A stretch of 64,000 bases of DNA, from positions 21,181 to 85,180 of the forward strand of contig JADBKE010000009.1 in assembly GCA_014896535.1 (NCBI GenBank), given 5' to 3'. Under the pieces are notes generated by a model. That model worked only from the letters and a program-made list of their open reading frames with translations, was not told the origin of the DNA and did no database searches. Numbering within the stretch: the first letter of the stretch is position 1; every line of letters starts with the position of its first letter. Positions 8,988 to 17,769 of the stretch are shown in pieces. The translations under genes were made by a program, and so were the position numbers. Origin of the DNA: Candidatus Fermentithermobacillaceae bacterium. GTDB taxonomy: Bacteria > Bacillota > Sulfobacillia > Fermentithermobacillales > DUSS01.

Positions 8988-9016
8988 AATATAGCACGGA
9001 GGAAACCTGAAGACAA
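8988..9016 (-). promoter_or_regulatory. Sigma-A-type promoter of lysA
   Basis: On the minus strand TTGTCT (9016-9011), 17-nt spacer, TATATT (8993-8988). Transcription would start near 8981, leaving a leader of about 65 nt. That is too short for a lysine riboswitch, and none was seen. Confidence 0.6.
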
Positions 9017-9124
9017 CAGGTCGGGCAAAACTTTTGATACAATGTTTCATGAAGGCAGCGATGACAAAGCCACATACCATACGTTAGAGATGCCGGTCAA
9101 TCGAGAACAGAGGGTCGTCAAAGC

Positions 9125-10291
9125 ATGGGGCAACAAAACAACTCGAAGCGTCCTCCGGTGCTCCTGGCCACGATGAGTTTGGGTCTCGGGGGCGCAGAGA
9201 CGCATGTCGTGAGCCTTGCCACGGGACTCAAGAGGAGAGGTTGGCAAGTAATAGTAGCGTCTGCCGGAGGGTACCAGGTTCGCGAGCTGGAGCGGGAGCT
9301 CATACCGCACGTGGAGATCCCACTTGATTCCAGATCCCCTTTCAAAATGGCAGAAAGCTTCGTCCGTTTGAGCAAGCTGGTGCAAAGGGAGGGAGTTGGT
9401 CTCATCCATGCTCATGCCCGAATTCCCGGGTTTTTGTCCAGAGCCGTCGCCCGACAATACGGAATACCGATGGTGATGACATACCACTTTCCCTTCAAAA
9501 GCGGTTTCCCGTGGAAGTTCTTCAGCCCCCCGGGAGACATCACCATAGCCGTGAGCGAAGATATTCGCACGTACATAGGCAGGGAGTTCGGAATACCCAC
9601 CGAGTCCACGGTGGTGATACCCAACGGCATCGACACCGCCGTCTTTCGTCCTCCTTCCGCGGAAGAAGTAGAAGCATCGCGGACTCTTTTCGGTCTTTCG
9701 CCCGCAGACTGGCCTGTGCTTGCCTATGCCTCCAGGCTGGCCCCGGAACTTGCAGAAGCCGCCATCGCTACCATTCAGGCTGTGGGCATGTTGGCGGAAG
9801 GAATGCCAGGAATCACCCTTCTTGTCGCCGGTGACGGTTCCGAGCTGCCGGTGGTGGAAGCGGAAGCTGCCAAAATAAACTCCAGCCTGCGCCGGAAAGC
9901 CGTACGCGTTCTCGGGTTGGTGGAAAACATGCCTCCCGTTTACTGGGTGTCCTCGCTGGTAGTCGGGATGTCCAGAGTAGCTCTGGAAGCGATGGCGTGC
10001 GCTAAACCCGTCGTCATAGCTGGGCCCGGGGGCGTCACGGGACCCGTGCAAAGCGACACCCTCCCTTTCCTTGCGTTGCGGAATTTCACTTCTAGAGACG
10101 CGCCAGAGGCTCTGAGCGCCTCGTCCATCGCGGCCCACGTGCGGACGGTGCTCAACGAGCCCGCCCGCGCAGAGGATCTCGGGCGTTACGGAAGAGACCT
10201 CGTCGTCCGCAGCTATTCCGTCGATTCCATGGTAGCTCAAACGGAGTCCGTTTACGAAAACCTCTTGAGCACACGGCAGTTTTCCAGATAA
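9125..10291 (+). CDS. Family GT4 glycosyltransferase
   Basis: 388 residues with a GT-B fold. The N-terminal Rossmann half begins with the glycine loop ATMSLGLGGAETHVV (donor/acceptor cleft), and VVIPNGIDTAVFRP marks the domain junction near residue 165. The C-terminal half carries VAGDGSELP and the E-x7-E-like motif SRVALEAMACAKPVV (about 285-300), which contacts the nucleotide sugar. No membrane segments, so it acts at the cytoplasmic face. The acceptor (lipid, cell-wall polymer or spore-coat glycan) cannot be told from the neighbours, lysA (divergent) and ldh (downstream). Confidence 0.9.
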   Translation: MGQQNNSKRPPVLLATMSLGLGGAETHVVSLATGLKRRGWQVIVASAGGYQVRELERELIPHVEIPLDSRSPFKMAESFVRLSKLVQREGVGLIHAHARIPGFLSRAVARQYGIPMVMTYHFPFKSGFPWKFFSPPGDITIAVSEDIRTYIGREFGIPTESTVVIPNGIDTAVFRPPSAEEVEASRTLFGLSPADWPVLAYASRLAPELAEAAIATIQAVGMLAEGMPGITLLVAGDGSELPVVEAEAAKINSSLRRKAVRVLGLVENMPPVYWVSSLVVGMSRVALEAMACAKPVVIAGPGGVTGPVQSDTLPFLALRNFTSRDAPEALSASSIAAHVRTVLNEPARAEDLGRYGRDLVVRSYSVDSMVAQTESVYENLLSTRQFSR

Positions 10292-10455
10292 CCGGAGTTG
10301 CTTTTCCCCCCGTTGCGACTCTTCGCCCTCACCGTGACCCCTCGACTTACCGGTTCGTGCCGCGCTCAGTCTGTTGTGCCCTTCAAAGCGGAAATCGTCC
10401 TTTGGTGAATGCGCCGTCTCGCCGACCGGAAAAGCTTCACCTGGAGGTGGAATTC

Positions 10456-11733
10456 ATGAACGCACGGGGAAACCCTGAGCCCGGCACCAAGACCGTCCGT
10501 ACTCACCGCATTCCTCAAGGGGACGTGAGTGAATCCCGCTTACAAGCGAAGCCGTCGAGGGTCGTAGTAGTGGGTTCGGGGCTGGTCGGTTCCACTTACG
10601 CTTACAGCCTTCTCGTCGAAGAAGTCGCCGACGAGATCTGCCTCGTTGACGTAGCCAAGGAAAAGGCTTTCGGTCAAGCCCTGGACCTGGGGCATGCCGT
10701 TCCTTTCGCCAGAAAGACGCAGGTTTGGGCCGGGACTATCGATGATTGCAACAGCGCCGACGTGGTCGTCATCGCCGCCGGAGCAGCCCAGAAACCCGGA
10801 GAGACCCGGCTGGACCTTCTCCGGGAAAACTCCAGGATCGTATGGGAGATTTCCCGGGAAGTGGGCCGCTTAAACCCCGGTGTCATTTTGCTGGTGGTGA
10901 CAAACCCCGTCGACGTCATGGCATACGTGGCGTGGAAAGCTTCGGGACTCCCATGGAACCAGGTTATGGGTTCCGGAACCCTTCTCGATACGGCGAGGTT
11001 GAGATGGAGCATCGCCAGGGAACTGGACATCGACCCTAGAAGTGTGCACATCTACGTCATCGGCGAACACGGCGATTCGGAAACGGTGGCGTGGAACCTC
11101 GGCAATGTTGCGGGAATTCCTCTTAGCTCCTTTGCCAGCTTGACCCTGGAGAAACGCCGTGAACTCTTCGAACAAGTCCGGAACGCAGCATACCACATCA
11201 TAGACACCAAAGGCGCGACGTATTACGCCATAGCCCTGGGACTGGCCCGGTTGACCCAGGCGATCTTGAAAGACTCCCGCACGGTGTTCTCGGTTTCCAC
11301 CCTCCTTCGAGACTGCCAAGGGGTGCAGGAAGTCTTCGCCGGTATGCCCTGCGTAGTGGGGCGAAAAGGAGTCATTCGGGTTCTGGAGCTTCCGGTGACG
11401 GGACAGGAGGCGGCCGATCTCCGGCGGTCTCTGGAAATCCTCAAGCAGGCGCAGGATTCCCTCGCCCTCGAAGGCTGCGCAGCCGGCGGTGCTCAAGAAG
11501 ACCCGGGGAGAGCCGTCCCGGACGCGTCTTTTGAGGCCGGATGCGACCTGGGAGAAGGCTGTGACACCGCGGGCCGGAAACTCCCTGGCCGTTTCCCCGC
11601 TCGGCCGTGTAAGCGAGCAACGTCCGTCGCGATCTTGGGACGACCTCCGCGTCGGCCCGGGAAGCTTCGCCGACCCGACCGACCCCCACCTATCGAAGAC
11701 CCGGGTAGCTCCATCCAAAGGGTGAGGTCTTGA
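10456..11733 (+). CDS. ldh: L-lactate dehydrogenase with N- and C-terminal extensions
   Basis: 425 residues; interconverts pyruvate and L-lactate with NADH. The nucleotide loop VVVVGSGLVGSTYAY starts near residue 37, the specificity loop is AAQKPGETRLDLL (Gln before Lys-Pro marks lactate rather than malate dehydrogenase), NPVDVMAYVAW follows, and the catalytic His is in IGEHGDSE near 200. Normal enzymes are about 310-320 residues. This one has ~35 extra residues in front, supported by GGAGG 8 nt before the ATG at 10456, and ~90 extra at the end, rich in Arg, Pro, Gly and Cys. The tail could be a real extension or read-through after loss of the original stop. Confidence 0.9.
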   Translation: MNARGNPEPGTKTVRTHRIPQGDVSESRLQAKPSRVVVVGSGLVGSTYAYSLLVEEVADEICLVDVAKEKAFGQALDLGHAVPFARKTQVWAGTIDDCNSADVVVIAAGAAQKPGETRLDLLRENSRIVWEISREVGRLNPGVILLVVTNPVDVMAYVAWKASGLPWNQVMGSGTLLDTARLRWSIARELDIDPRSVHIYVIGEHGDSETVAWNLGNVAGIPLSSFASLTLEKRRELFEQVRNAAYHIIDTKGATYYAIALGLARLTQAILKDSRTVFSVSTLLRDCQGVQEVFAGMPCVVGRKGVIRVLELPVTGQEAADLRRSLEILKQAQDSLALEGCAAGGAQEDPGRAVPDASFEAGCDLGEGCDTAGRKLPGRFPARPCKRATSVAILGRPPRRPGKLRRPDRPPPIEDPGSSIQRVRS

Positions 11734-11893
11734 AAGCGCAACGAGTCAAAGCGGGTAGTTCGACCGGGTTGCCCGGGCCGATTTCAGCATCGCCCGCCCG
11801 GAAAACCTCCGGCACGCGCCGTGGCCAATTCCGGCTAACCTTTCCCTCGTCCGGCGCATAACATGGATAAAACGCGATACGAAGGGGTTACAG

Positions 11894-12361
11894 TTGAGAC
11901 TAGAATCGGTCGACCTGTTCATAGGAGCTCCCGAAGTCCGCCGGGCGTTTCTTTCCGCCAGAATGCCGGAGGGAGTCACCGTATATGATGTCCTTTTGGG
12001 CCGCCAGGCCATCGATCTCTACGTCAAAGTGAGCCGGGCCCTGGCGATCCCGGCCCGAATCCGGCTCGAACTGCTGAGTCATTCCGGATGTAAGGTCCGC
12101 TTCCGGATGCGGTCTCTAAGCCCGATCGCGCCCGCGAGCCAGATCGTCGGCGAACTGCTCCAGGCGACCCCGGACGCGGCGGGAAACGGTCGCGACATCG
12201 TGGAAATCGACCTGGTTCAGATGTCCGGAGGCTGGGTGAGGAGCCTTGAAATCACGGGAATAAACATCGACCCGGGGGGCATCACCCTCTCGGCAAAAAA
12301 CATCGACCTGAGCCTGGACTGGGCAAACCTCGGCGAGCACACAATCACGCCAACAAGGTGA
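11894..12361 (+). CDS. Hypothetical protein, beta-rich
   Basis: 155 residues, no signal peptide or membrane helix and no family I can name. The pattern of alternating hydrophobic residues (IDLYVKVSRAL, KVRFRMRSL, GWVRSLEITGINIDPGG) suggests beta-strands of a lipid- or ligand-binding fold, perhaps distantly like the DUF2993/LmeA group; that is only an impression. It starts at TTG 11894 with AAGGGG about 6 nt upstream. Its stop overlaps a GTG codon in frame with the YmaF-like gene, so the two are probably co-transcribed. Confidence 0.6.
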   Translation: MRLESVDLFIGAPEVRRAFLSARMPEGVTVYDVLLGRQAIDLYVKVSRALAIPARIRLELLSHSGCKVRFRMRSLSPIAPASQIVGELLQATPDAAGNGRDIVEIDLVQMSGGWVRSLEITGINIDPGGITLSAKNIDLSLDWANLGEHTITPTR

Positions 12362-12405
12362 CCCTCATATACTCCGGTAGACGTTACAGTTTTGGGGGAA
12401 TCCAT

Positions 12406-12867
12406 ATGGATCACCGGAGAGAACACGTTCACAACTATCGCGGCAGGACGTCCTCGGACATGGAACATTACCACACGTTCGCCGACGTCACCGGGGCGCC
12501 GGTGTCCACCAACGAAAACCACGTGCACGACTACGCCACCGAGACGTCCGTCGTCCGAGATCACAGCCACAGAATCACCGGTACGTCCGGGATGCAGATT
12601 CGCGCGCCTCTGGGCCACGTCCACCGCATCCAGGGCCTGACGTCATATGCTCATGGCCACGCCCACAGCTACGACGTATACACGGGCCGGCCCAGGTCCC
12701 CGATGCGAATGAGCACTCTAGCTGCAGAAAAGCGCGCCAGAGAAAACGAAGTTCCGGCACCGGCCGGCGGGAAAGACGAGGACCGGTCCGGACCACCCAA
12801 GACCCGGTTTGGTCGCCTTTTTAGGAAGCCATCCTCTCCCGGACAAGAGAAAGACAGCGGTCCCTGA
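12406..12867 (+). CDS. YmaF-like histidine-rich protein
   Basis: About 153 residues. The first ~100 contain repeated His-x-His pairs (HVHNYRG, HYHTFAD, HVHDYAT, DHSHRITG, GHVHRIQG, HGHAHSY) spaced by short beta-like segments with T-S/T-G turns, as in B. subtilis YmaF. Metal binding is likely; the function of the family is unknown. The last ~50 residues are charged and low-complexity. ATG 12406 is chosen for GGGGG 7 nt upstream; a GTG at 12358 is also in frame. The 3' end overlaps the convergent cyclodeaminase gene by 47 bp. Confidence 0.75.
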   Translation: MDHRREHVHNYRGRTSSDMEHYHTFADVTGAPVSTNENHVHDYATETSVVRDHSHRITGTSGMQIRAPLGHVHRIQGLTSYAHGHAHSYDVYTGRPRSPMRMSTLAAEKRARENEVPAPAGGKDEDRSGPPKTRFGRLFRKPSSPGQEKDSGP

Positions 12868-13456
12868 TCTCCTGCGCTCTCCGGGATAGAGAGAGCCTCT
12901 CCTCCAGGGAGGCTCTCTTGAACTCCTCGTCCTTGATGGACGGGAGGTTTATATCGACGTTGAGCAGGGCTGACTGAACCGCCGCCTCGAGAAGATTTGC
13001 GGCGACGCCGGCATCGCTTATTGCCATCTTGTTTCCGATGGTAGCTATCTCGGCGGCAATTTCCAGCCCCTCGAGACACGCCCGGGCTATCCGAAGAGGA
13101 GTCTCCGTCGACGCCTTGAGAGCCTCCTCCATCAGGAGCGCTCTGGTGTCCTCCTGCTCGGGTGTTTCCCGAGGCATCTTGTAAACCTCCATAAAACGTT
13201 GAAAACTGGTCATGTCCTCATCCACGAGCGCCTCCAGCCTGTTCATGAGGGACAACGCCCGGTCCCGGATGGCCACGGCCCGTGCTTCCACATCCCGGTA
13301 TTTCTTTTTCCCGATCGTCAGGTTGGCGACCATGGATACCATGGCAGCTCCAAAGCACCCGGCGATGGCGCTCACGCTGCCTCCGCCCGGAACGGGGTCG
13401 CTGGACGCGGCAACTCTCAAAACCTCGCGTAAAGGCTGGGAAAAAAGATCGCCCAT
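12821..13456 (-). CDS. Cyclodeaminase/cyclohydrolase family protein (FTCD/FchA-like)
   Basis: 211 residues, almost the whole helical FTCD_C domain. In this family the enzyme closes formimino-THF to methenyl-THF or hydrolyses methenyl-THF. The signature SSDPVPGGGSVSAIAGCFGA is near residue 20, followed by amphipathic helices. GGGGAGG precedes the ATG and the gene starts 3 bp after the folD stop, so the two are an operon devoted to C1-tetrahydrofolate interconversion. Which of the two reactions it performs cannot be decided from sequence; no glutamate formiminotransferase or histidine-degradation gene is nearby, favouring the cyclohydrolase role. Confidence 0.88.
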   Translation of the reverse strand: MGDLFSQPLREVLRVAASSDPVPGGGSVSAIAGCFGAAMVSMVANLTIGKKKYRDVEARAVAIRDRALSLMNRLEALVDEDMTSFQRFMEVYKMPRETPEQEDTRALLMEEALKASTETPLRIARACLEGLEIAAEIATIGNKMAISDAGVAANLLEAAVQSALLNVDINLPSIKDEEFKRASLEERLSLSRRAQEIRDRCLSLVRERMAS

Positions 13457-13459
13457 CGC

Positions 13460-14317
13460 TCACGCCTCCCCTCTCTGCATTCGCAAAGCTTTCATGAGGT
13501 TCTTCTGGATGAGCACCGTCGTCAGGGCACCCACACCGCCCGGAACAGGTGTTATGTAACCGGCAACGTTCAAAGCTTCTTCGAACTTCACGTCCCCGGT
13601 AATGCCACCGCCCTCCACTTCGTTGATTCCCGCGTCCACCACGCACGCTCCCGGCTTGATCATGTCCCCAGAGATGAGTCCAGGCTTCCCCGCCGCTACC
13701 ACCAGCACGTCCGCTTGTCGGGTATGATACCCGAGGTCCCGCGTCCTGGTATGGCAAATCGTCACGGTTGCGTTTTCCTGAAGCAGGAGGAAAATAAGGG
13801 GTTTACCTACGGTGTCGCCTCGGCCCACAAGCACCACGTGCTTGCCTTCAAGGTTTATTCCCGAACGCCTGAGAATCTCCACACAGCTCAGGGGCGTAGC
13901 CGGAAATAAGCCCTCTTTCCTCGAGAAAAGAAATCCCCGGTTTTGAGGGTTCACGCAATCCACGTCTTTCAGAGGTGCTACTTCCAGCGTGACCCTCTCC
14001 TTGGATATGTGCGGGGGAACCGGCAGTTCAACCATGATGCCGTGGATCGAGGGATCGGCGGAAAGCTCCCGGAGCTTTGCGACCACCTCTTTTTCGCTGG
14101 CCGAAGCGGGAAAGCGGATGAGTTCGTAGCCTATGCCCACTTTCTGGCACGCCTTCTCCTTCGCCCGAGCGTAGACCACCGAAGCGGGATCGTCCCCCAC
14201 CAGTACCACTGCCATCTTCGGCGATATGCCCCTCTCCTTAAAAGATTGGACTTCCCGGACGACCTCGTCTCGTATTTCGGCGGCGATCTTTTTCCCATCG
14301 AGCACGACCGCAGACAT
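13460..14317 (-). CDS. folD: Methylene-THF dehydrogenase / methenyl-THF cyclohydrolase
   Basis: 285 residues; bifunctional enzyme that oxidises 5,10-methylene-THF with NADP and hydrolyses methenyl-THF to 10-formyl-THF. The catalytic region is seen in VVYARAKEKACQKVGI near residue 55 (active-site Lys), IMVELPVPPHI and KDVDCVNPQN; the cofactor loop is VLVGRGDTVGKPL, and the C-terminal ITPVPGGVGALTT is diagnostic. GGAGGAGG precedes the ATG. It is directly upstream of the cyclodeaminase-like gene. The usual PP(Q/L)P reads PVPP here, a mild deviation. Confidence 0.96.
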   Translation of the reverse strand: MSAVVLDGKKIAAEIRDEVVREVQSFKERGISPKMAVVLVGDDPASVVYARAKEKACQKVGIGYELIRFPASASEKEVVAKLRELSADPSIHGIMVELPVPPHISKERVTLEVAPLKDVDCVNPQNRGFLFSRKEGLFPATPLSCVEILRRSGINLEGKHVVLVGRGDTVGKPLIFLLLQENATVTICHTRTRDLGYHTRQADVLVVAAGKPGLISGDMIKPGACVVDAGINEVEGGGITGDVKFEEALNVAGYITPVPGGVGALTTVLIQKNLMKALRMQRGEA

Positions 14318-14608
14318 CTCGACGACCTCCTCCGACCCGACTGTGCGGTCCGCTTTGAGCCGCGGACACCCCGTGACTCATTCTTACACCCACAGCGTTG
14401 TTCCTTCTACTCCCTCCGGCTTTCGCGCCAGCAGAGTCGCAGGACCGGGCGCTTCGAAACGCTGCACAACCAGACGAGAAGGAAATTCGAGCCTCGGAGG
14501 TAAATCAATATCCGAAAGGAGACCCGCGCCTGGTCTCAAGACTATCTTCGTTGCGGACAGAAGCGACGGCCCTTTTGGAACAAAGCTCGATGAATGGGGG
14601 CTTTGCCG

Positions 14609-16162
14609 ATGAACGTCTGGCGAAACAAGCTATTGCTGCTGGTGGCGGTGCTTTCAGTCCTCGTAGCTTCGTTTTCGGCTCATTCGGCTCAACCGTGCGT
14701 GGCTTCGGGGTCTGAAAGCGGCGCTCCCACAAGCTCCACCGCTCCCGAAACCGCGGCGGGCCAAGCAAGAGAGCCTTCTTCCGCTCTCGCTCTGTGCGTA
14801 AACCACCTTAAACTCGACCTGCCCGTCGTTCCTTCCGTCGAGGACGGAGTCATAATGGTCCCGATCCGGGCCGTATCGGACTTTTTGGGGCTCACGTTGA
14901 CGTGGGACCAGTCGACTCAGTCTGCGGTCGGTATCTGGATGGGGCAGACTCTCGAGCTTCCGTACGGAAAGCCCTACTTCCGATTTGGCAGACAGGAATT
15001 TCCTCTCACGCGAGAGATATCGGTCAGGGATGGGGCTCTTCTCGTTCCCTCTTCCGTGCTGGAGGAGGTTTTCCATTGTGAGTTGCAGTTGGATGAAAAG
15101 TCGGCCGTGGTTAACGTAACGCTTCCGCCTTCTACCATGGAAATATGGGGCTTCTACGCGTTGGGGTCCCAGGACTACTCGAGCTGGACGGACTTCTTCG
15201 GGGATACATACCCGGCGATTGCCCCTGCCCCTCCTGCGGACCAGTTCTCCGGTGTCATCCTCGGGTGGTTTTCGGTTAGACCAGACGGTACTGTGGCGGC
15301 TGACGGGAATCCGTCTGGCTTCAACCGTCCTTCGGGCTGGCCCGCCGTTCTCATACACTCCAGGATCAGAAACGTCCCGCCTTACGCCATGTTCTACGCC
15401 AATAACGCTGGCGAAACTCTCTCTAACCTCCTCGCCGACCAAGTCCTGCGGACGAGCTTGGCTCTAGAAGTGGAGAGGGCTGCCCGGGGATTTGATGGAG
15501 TAGTCATTGATTTCGAAGGCCTCGGCTCGTCTCCGGAAAGAATCGATAAAGACGCATGCAACCTGACCGAGTTCCTGAAGTATCTGCGGAATCTCCTTAC
15601 CCCCGAAAAAGACCTGATAGTAGCCGTGCCTCCTTTGAACGGTCATTACCGGGGATACGACCACAAGGCCATTGGGGAAATCGCCGACAGGGTGGTGCTC
15701 ATGGCCTACGGGTACGAGGAACCGGGAAGAATGGGTCCGACGTCCCCCAGGAAGCAGGTGGAAGAAGCGGTTTCTCTCGAAACGGCCCAGGTACAACCGG
15801 AAAAGATTCTCCTGGGCGTTGCTTTATACGGCACCCTCTACTGCCAGGACCAGTCCGGCGCCGTGACCTTGAAAGCCCGTCCGGCGTTCAAGGACTGGCC
15901 GTCTCTGGAACAGCGAGCCGGAAATCCTCCCCGGTGGGATCCCGATCTGGGCGCATGGGTGCTCAGCTGGAACGAGGCGAATTTGAATCTTTGCGCTTTC
16001 CTCGACCGCCCCTCCACCATCGACTCGAGGTTGGCTCTTGCCCGGAAATACCGCCTGGCGGGAATAGCTTTGTGGCGACTCGGCTTGATGGGGCAGGACG
16101 GATGGACCTATCTTTTCCGGTCGGCAAGCGGCGTAAAGCTTACACCCGCCCCGGTGCAGTGA
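14609..16162 (+). CDS. Secreted GH18-type glycosidase with stalk (copper amine oxidase-like) domain
   Basis: 517 residues. An N-terminal signal peptide (about 4-27) is followed by a stalk domain around residues 55-175 (MVPIRAVSDFLGLTLTWD; FPLTREISVRDGALLVP). A GH18 TIM barrel fills about 180-515, with the catalytic region FDGVVIDFEGLGS (terminal Glu as proton donor) and LMAYGYEEPGRMGP. The layout is similar to spore-cortex-lytic YaaH/SleL and YdhD-like enzymes, but there is no LysM. Export to the cell surface is expected. ATG 14609 is chosen for GGGGG 8 nt upstream rather than ATG 14594. Target (chitin-like or muramyl glycan) is unproven. Confidence 0.85.
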   Translation: MNVWRNKLLLLVAVLSVLVASFSAHSAQPCVASGSESGAPTSSTAPETAAGQAREPSSALALCVNHLKLDLPVVPSVEDGVIMVPIRAVSDFLGLTLTWDQSTQSAVGIWMGQTLELPYGKPYFRFGRQEFPLTREISVRDGALLVPSSVLEEVFHCELQLDEKSAVVNVTLPPSTMEIWGFYALGSQDYSSWTDFFGDTYPAIAPAPPADQFSGVILGWFSVRPDGTVAADGNPSGFNRPSGWPAVLIHSRIRNVPPYAMFYANNAGETLSNLLADQVLRTSLALEVERAARGFDGVVIDFEGLGSSPERIDKDACNLTEFLKYLRNLLTPEKDLIVAVPPLNGHYRGYDHKAIGEIADRVVLMAYGYEEPGRMGPTSPRKQVEEAVSLETAQVQPEKILLGVALYGTLYCQDQSGAVTLKARPAFKDWPSLEQRAGNPPRWDPDLGAWVLSWNEANLNLCAFLDRPSTIDSRLALARKYRLAGIALWRLGLMGQDGWTYLFRSASGVKLTPAPVQ

Positions 16163-16173
16163 CCTCGTGGGAA

Positions 16174-16211
16174 TGTCCGGGCGGAGGGAAGTCGCCGTTT
16201 CCGCCCGGACA
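16174..16211. terminator. Long hairpin between convergent genes
   Basis: Perfect 12-bp stem TGTCCGGGCGGA (16174-16185) with TCCGCCCGGACA (16200-16211). It lies between the GH18 gene and the flavoprotein operon that converge here, so it probably serves both as a terminator, although neither side has a strong U tract. Confidence 0.6.
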
Positions 16212-16270
16212 CCGCAAACTTATATCGACATGCGGGATAACGAAGACCAACCTTGTCCGTACTTACACCA

Positions 16271-17419
16271 CTAGACTACCGAAGGCTCAACTTGCAGTTC
16301 CCCTCGCTCGAACCTGCCCAGATCAAGGCCGGTTATGTCTATGAAAGGCGTCTTGCCGACGACCAGTTCGCTTATGATGCGGCCGACAGCAGGAGCGAGC
16401 ATGAATCCGTGACCGCTGAATCCTACAGCCTGGTAGTAACCCTCGATGCCAGGAACTCCTCCGAGAATGGGATGAGCGTCAGGCGTGACCGTGTACAACC
16501 CGGACCACTGGCGCACGACTCTCAAACTTTCCAGGGCCGGCAAGATGCGCAGTATGAGCCGGGACATTTCCCTGAGAAATTCCCAGCTCGACCCGATGTC
16601 GTACCCTTTCGGTTCGTTCGGGTCTCCCATTCCCATGATTACGCTTCCGTGGGGAGTCTGCTGGCAGTAGATGCCCATGGAAAACGACATTACCATAGGG
16701 TCGATGATGGGACCGGTGGGTTCCGTCGCGAGGATCTGGTGCCTTTGGGTGTAGACGGGGAGATCTATTCCCACCATCTTCGCCACGGGCTTTGCCCAAG
16801 GTCCGGCCGCGTTTATGACCACGGGAGTGGATATGGTTCCCCTGGTCGTGTCCACCGCCACCACCCTGCCGCCTTCCAGACGGATCCCCGTAGCTTCGGT
16901 GAAGTACTGAAGCTCAACTCCCAGGCGCCGGGCGGCCTGAGCATAAGCCCACGTGGTGTGAAACGGATTGCAGTGGCCGTCCCTCTTGTTATAAGTGGCC
17001 CCGAGCATGCCTTCGGTGTTGAGAATCGGAACGATTTCTTTGGCCTCCTGCGGGGTCAGTAGTCTCGAGGGGATGCCCAGTGAATTTTGAAGGGCGACGT
17101 TCTTCTTGAACTGCTCCCACTCCTTTTCGGTGTGGGCCAGGATGAGATATCCCTTCTGCTTGAACTCGATGTCCCCCTCGTAACCCAGTTCCTCTTCGAG
17201 ATGCTCAAAAGCATTTATACTGGCTTGAGCCAGCCTGCAGTTCCGCTCGCTCCCCCACTGCTCTCGAACTCCAGCACCGCAACGGCCGGTTGAGCCCGTG
17301 CAAAACGAGTGCCGCTCGAGCAACACTACGTTTCTCACGCCTTCTTTGGCGAGATGATAGGCAATAGACGAGCCGATAACCCCTCCGCCGATTATCACGG
17401 CGTCCGCCGTAGACCTCAT
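16271..17419 (-). CDS. FAD-dependent amine/imino-acid oxidoreductase (DAO family, catalytic subunit)
   Basis: 382 residues. The FAD loop DAVIIGGGVIGSSIAYHL begins at residue 6 and a glutamate (LLER) ends the first beta-alpha-beta unit; SGLYTVTPDAHPILGG and GFSGHGFMLAPAVG near the C-terminus are typical of sarcosine oxidase beta, glycine oxidase, HcnC and PDH-beta proteins. It should oxidise a secondary or primary amino acid at the alpha carbon. It is the last gene of a five-gene operon whose other members form an electron-transfer unit. It starts at ATG 17419 overlapping the previous stop by 4 nt, with GGAGGTGAATCCCG upstream. Candidates are proline, hydroxyproline, sarcosine or an opine. Confidence 0.88.
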   Translation of the reverse strand: MRSTADAVIIGGGVIGSSIAYHLAKEGVRNVVLLERHSFCTGSTGRCGAGVREQWGSERNCRLAQASINAFEHLEEELGYEGDIEFKQKGYLILAHTEKEWEQFKKNVALQNSLGIPSRLLTPQEAKEIVPILNTEGMLGATYNKRDGHCNPFHTTWAYAQAARRLGVELQYFTEATGIRLEGGRVVAVDTTRGTISTPVVINAAGPWAKPVAKMVGIDLPVYTQRHQILATEPTGPIIDPMVMSFSMGIYCQQTPHGSVIMGMGDPNEPKGYDIGSSWEFLREMSRLILRILPALESLRVVRQWSGLYTVTPDAHPILGGVPGIEGYYQAVGFSGHGFMLAPAVGRIISELVVGKTPFIDITGLDLGRFERGELQVEPSVV

Positions 17420-17769
17420 CGGGATTCACCTCCTTCAAGAGACGAACCCTCGTCGCCGCGGGGCGCATTTTCCACCATCCGGGATAGAAGCCCGAGTTTC
17501 ACGGGCTTCGCCGGAGGACGAAACGTCGGAGGCATTATTTCGGCCACAGGCTTCCCGAGGTGCTCTGCAAGCTCCCTAGCCAAAAGCTCCCTGCAGGTCC
17601 TGCCCTGGCAGGGTCCCATCCCCACCCTGAGGAGCCTTTTGAGCTCATCCAGCGTCGTGGCCCCCTGAGCTATAGCCCTCCTGATTTCCTCAAGGGTTAC
17701 GTCTTCACACCTGCACACGATCACGTTGCGCTGCTCAAGCCAGTTTCTTTCCTCTACGGAGCGCTTCAA
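17416..17769 (-). CDS. BFD-like [2Fe-2S] protein of the dehydrogenase complex
   Basis: 117 residues. Cys-x-Cys in VIVCRCEDVTLEEI near residue 20 and CysxxxxCys in GPCQGRTCREL near 55 give the four ligands of the bacterioferritin-associated-ferredoxin type cluster. In multi-subunit proline/opine dehydrogenases this domain is often fused to the alpha subunit; here it is a separate gene. The TTG start has GGGAGG upstream and overlaps the preceding stop (TTGA). The C-terminal ~50 residues are a Pro/Arg-rich tail. Confidence 0.85.
   Translation of the reverse strand: MKRSVEERNWLEQRNVIVCRCEDVTLEEIRRAIAQGATTLDELKRLLRVGMGPCQGRTCRELLARELAEHLGKPVAEIMPPTFRPPAKPVKLGLLSRMVENAPRGDEGSSLEGGESR

Noticed and set aside
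9047..10240. 397-codon open frame on the minus strand
   Set aside because: Antisense shadow of the glycosyltransferase gene; composition rich in His, Arg and Gly, no motif.
10870..11718. 282-codon open frame on the minus strand
   Set aside because: Shadow of the ldh gene; no ribosome site or domain.
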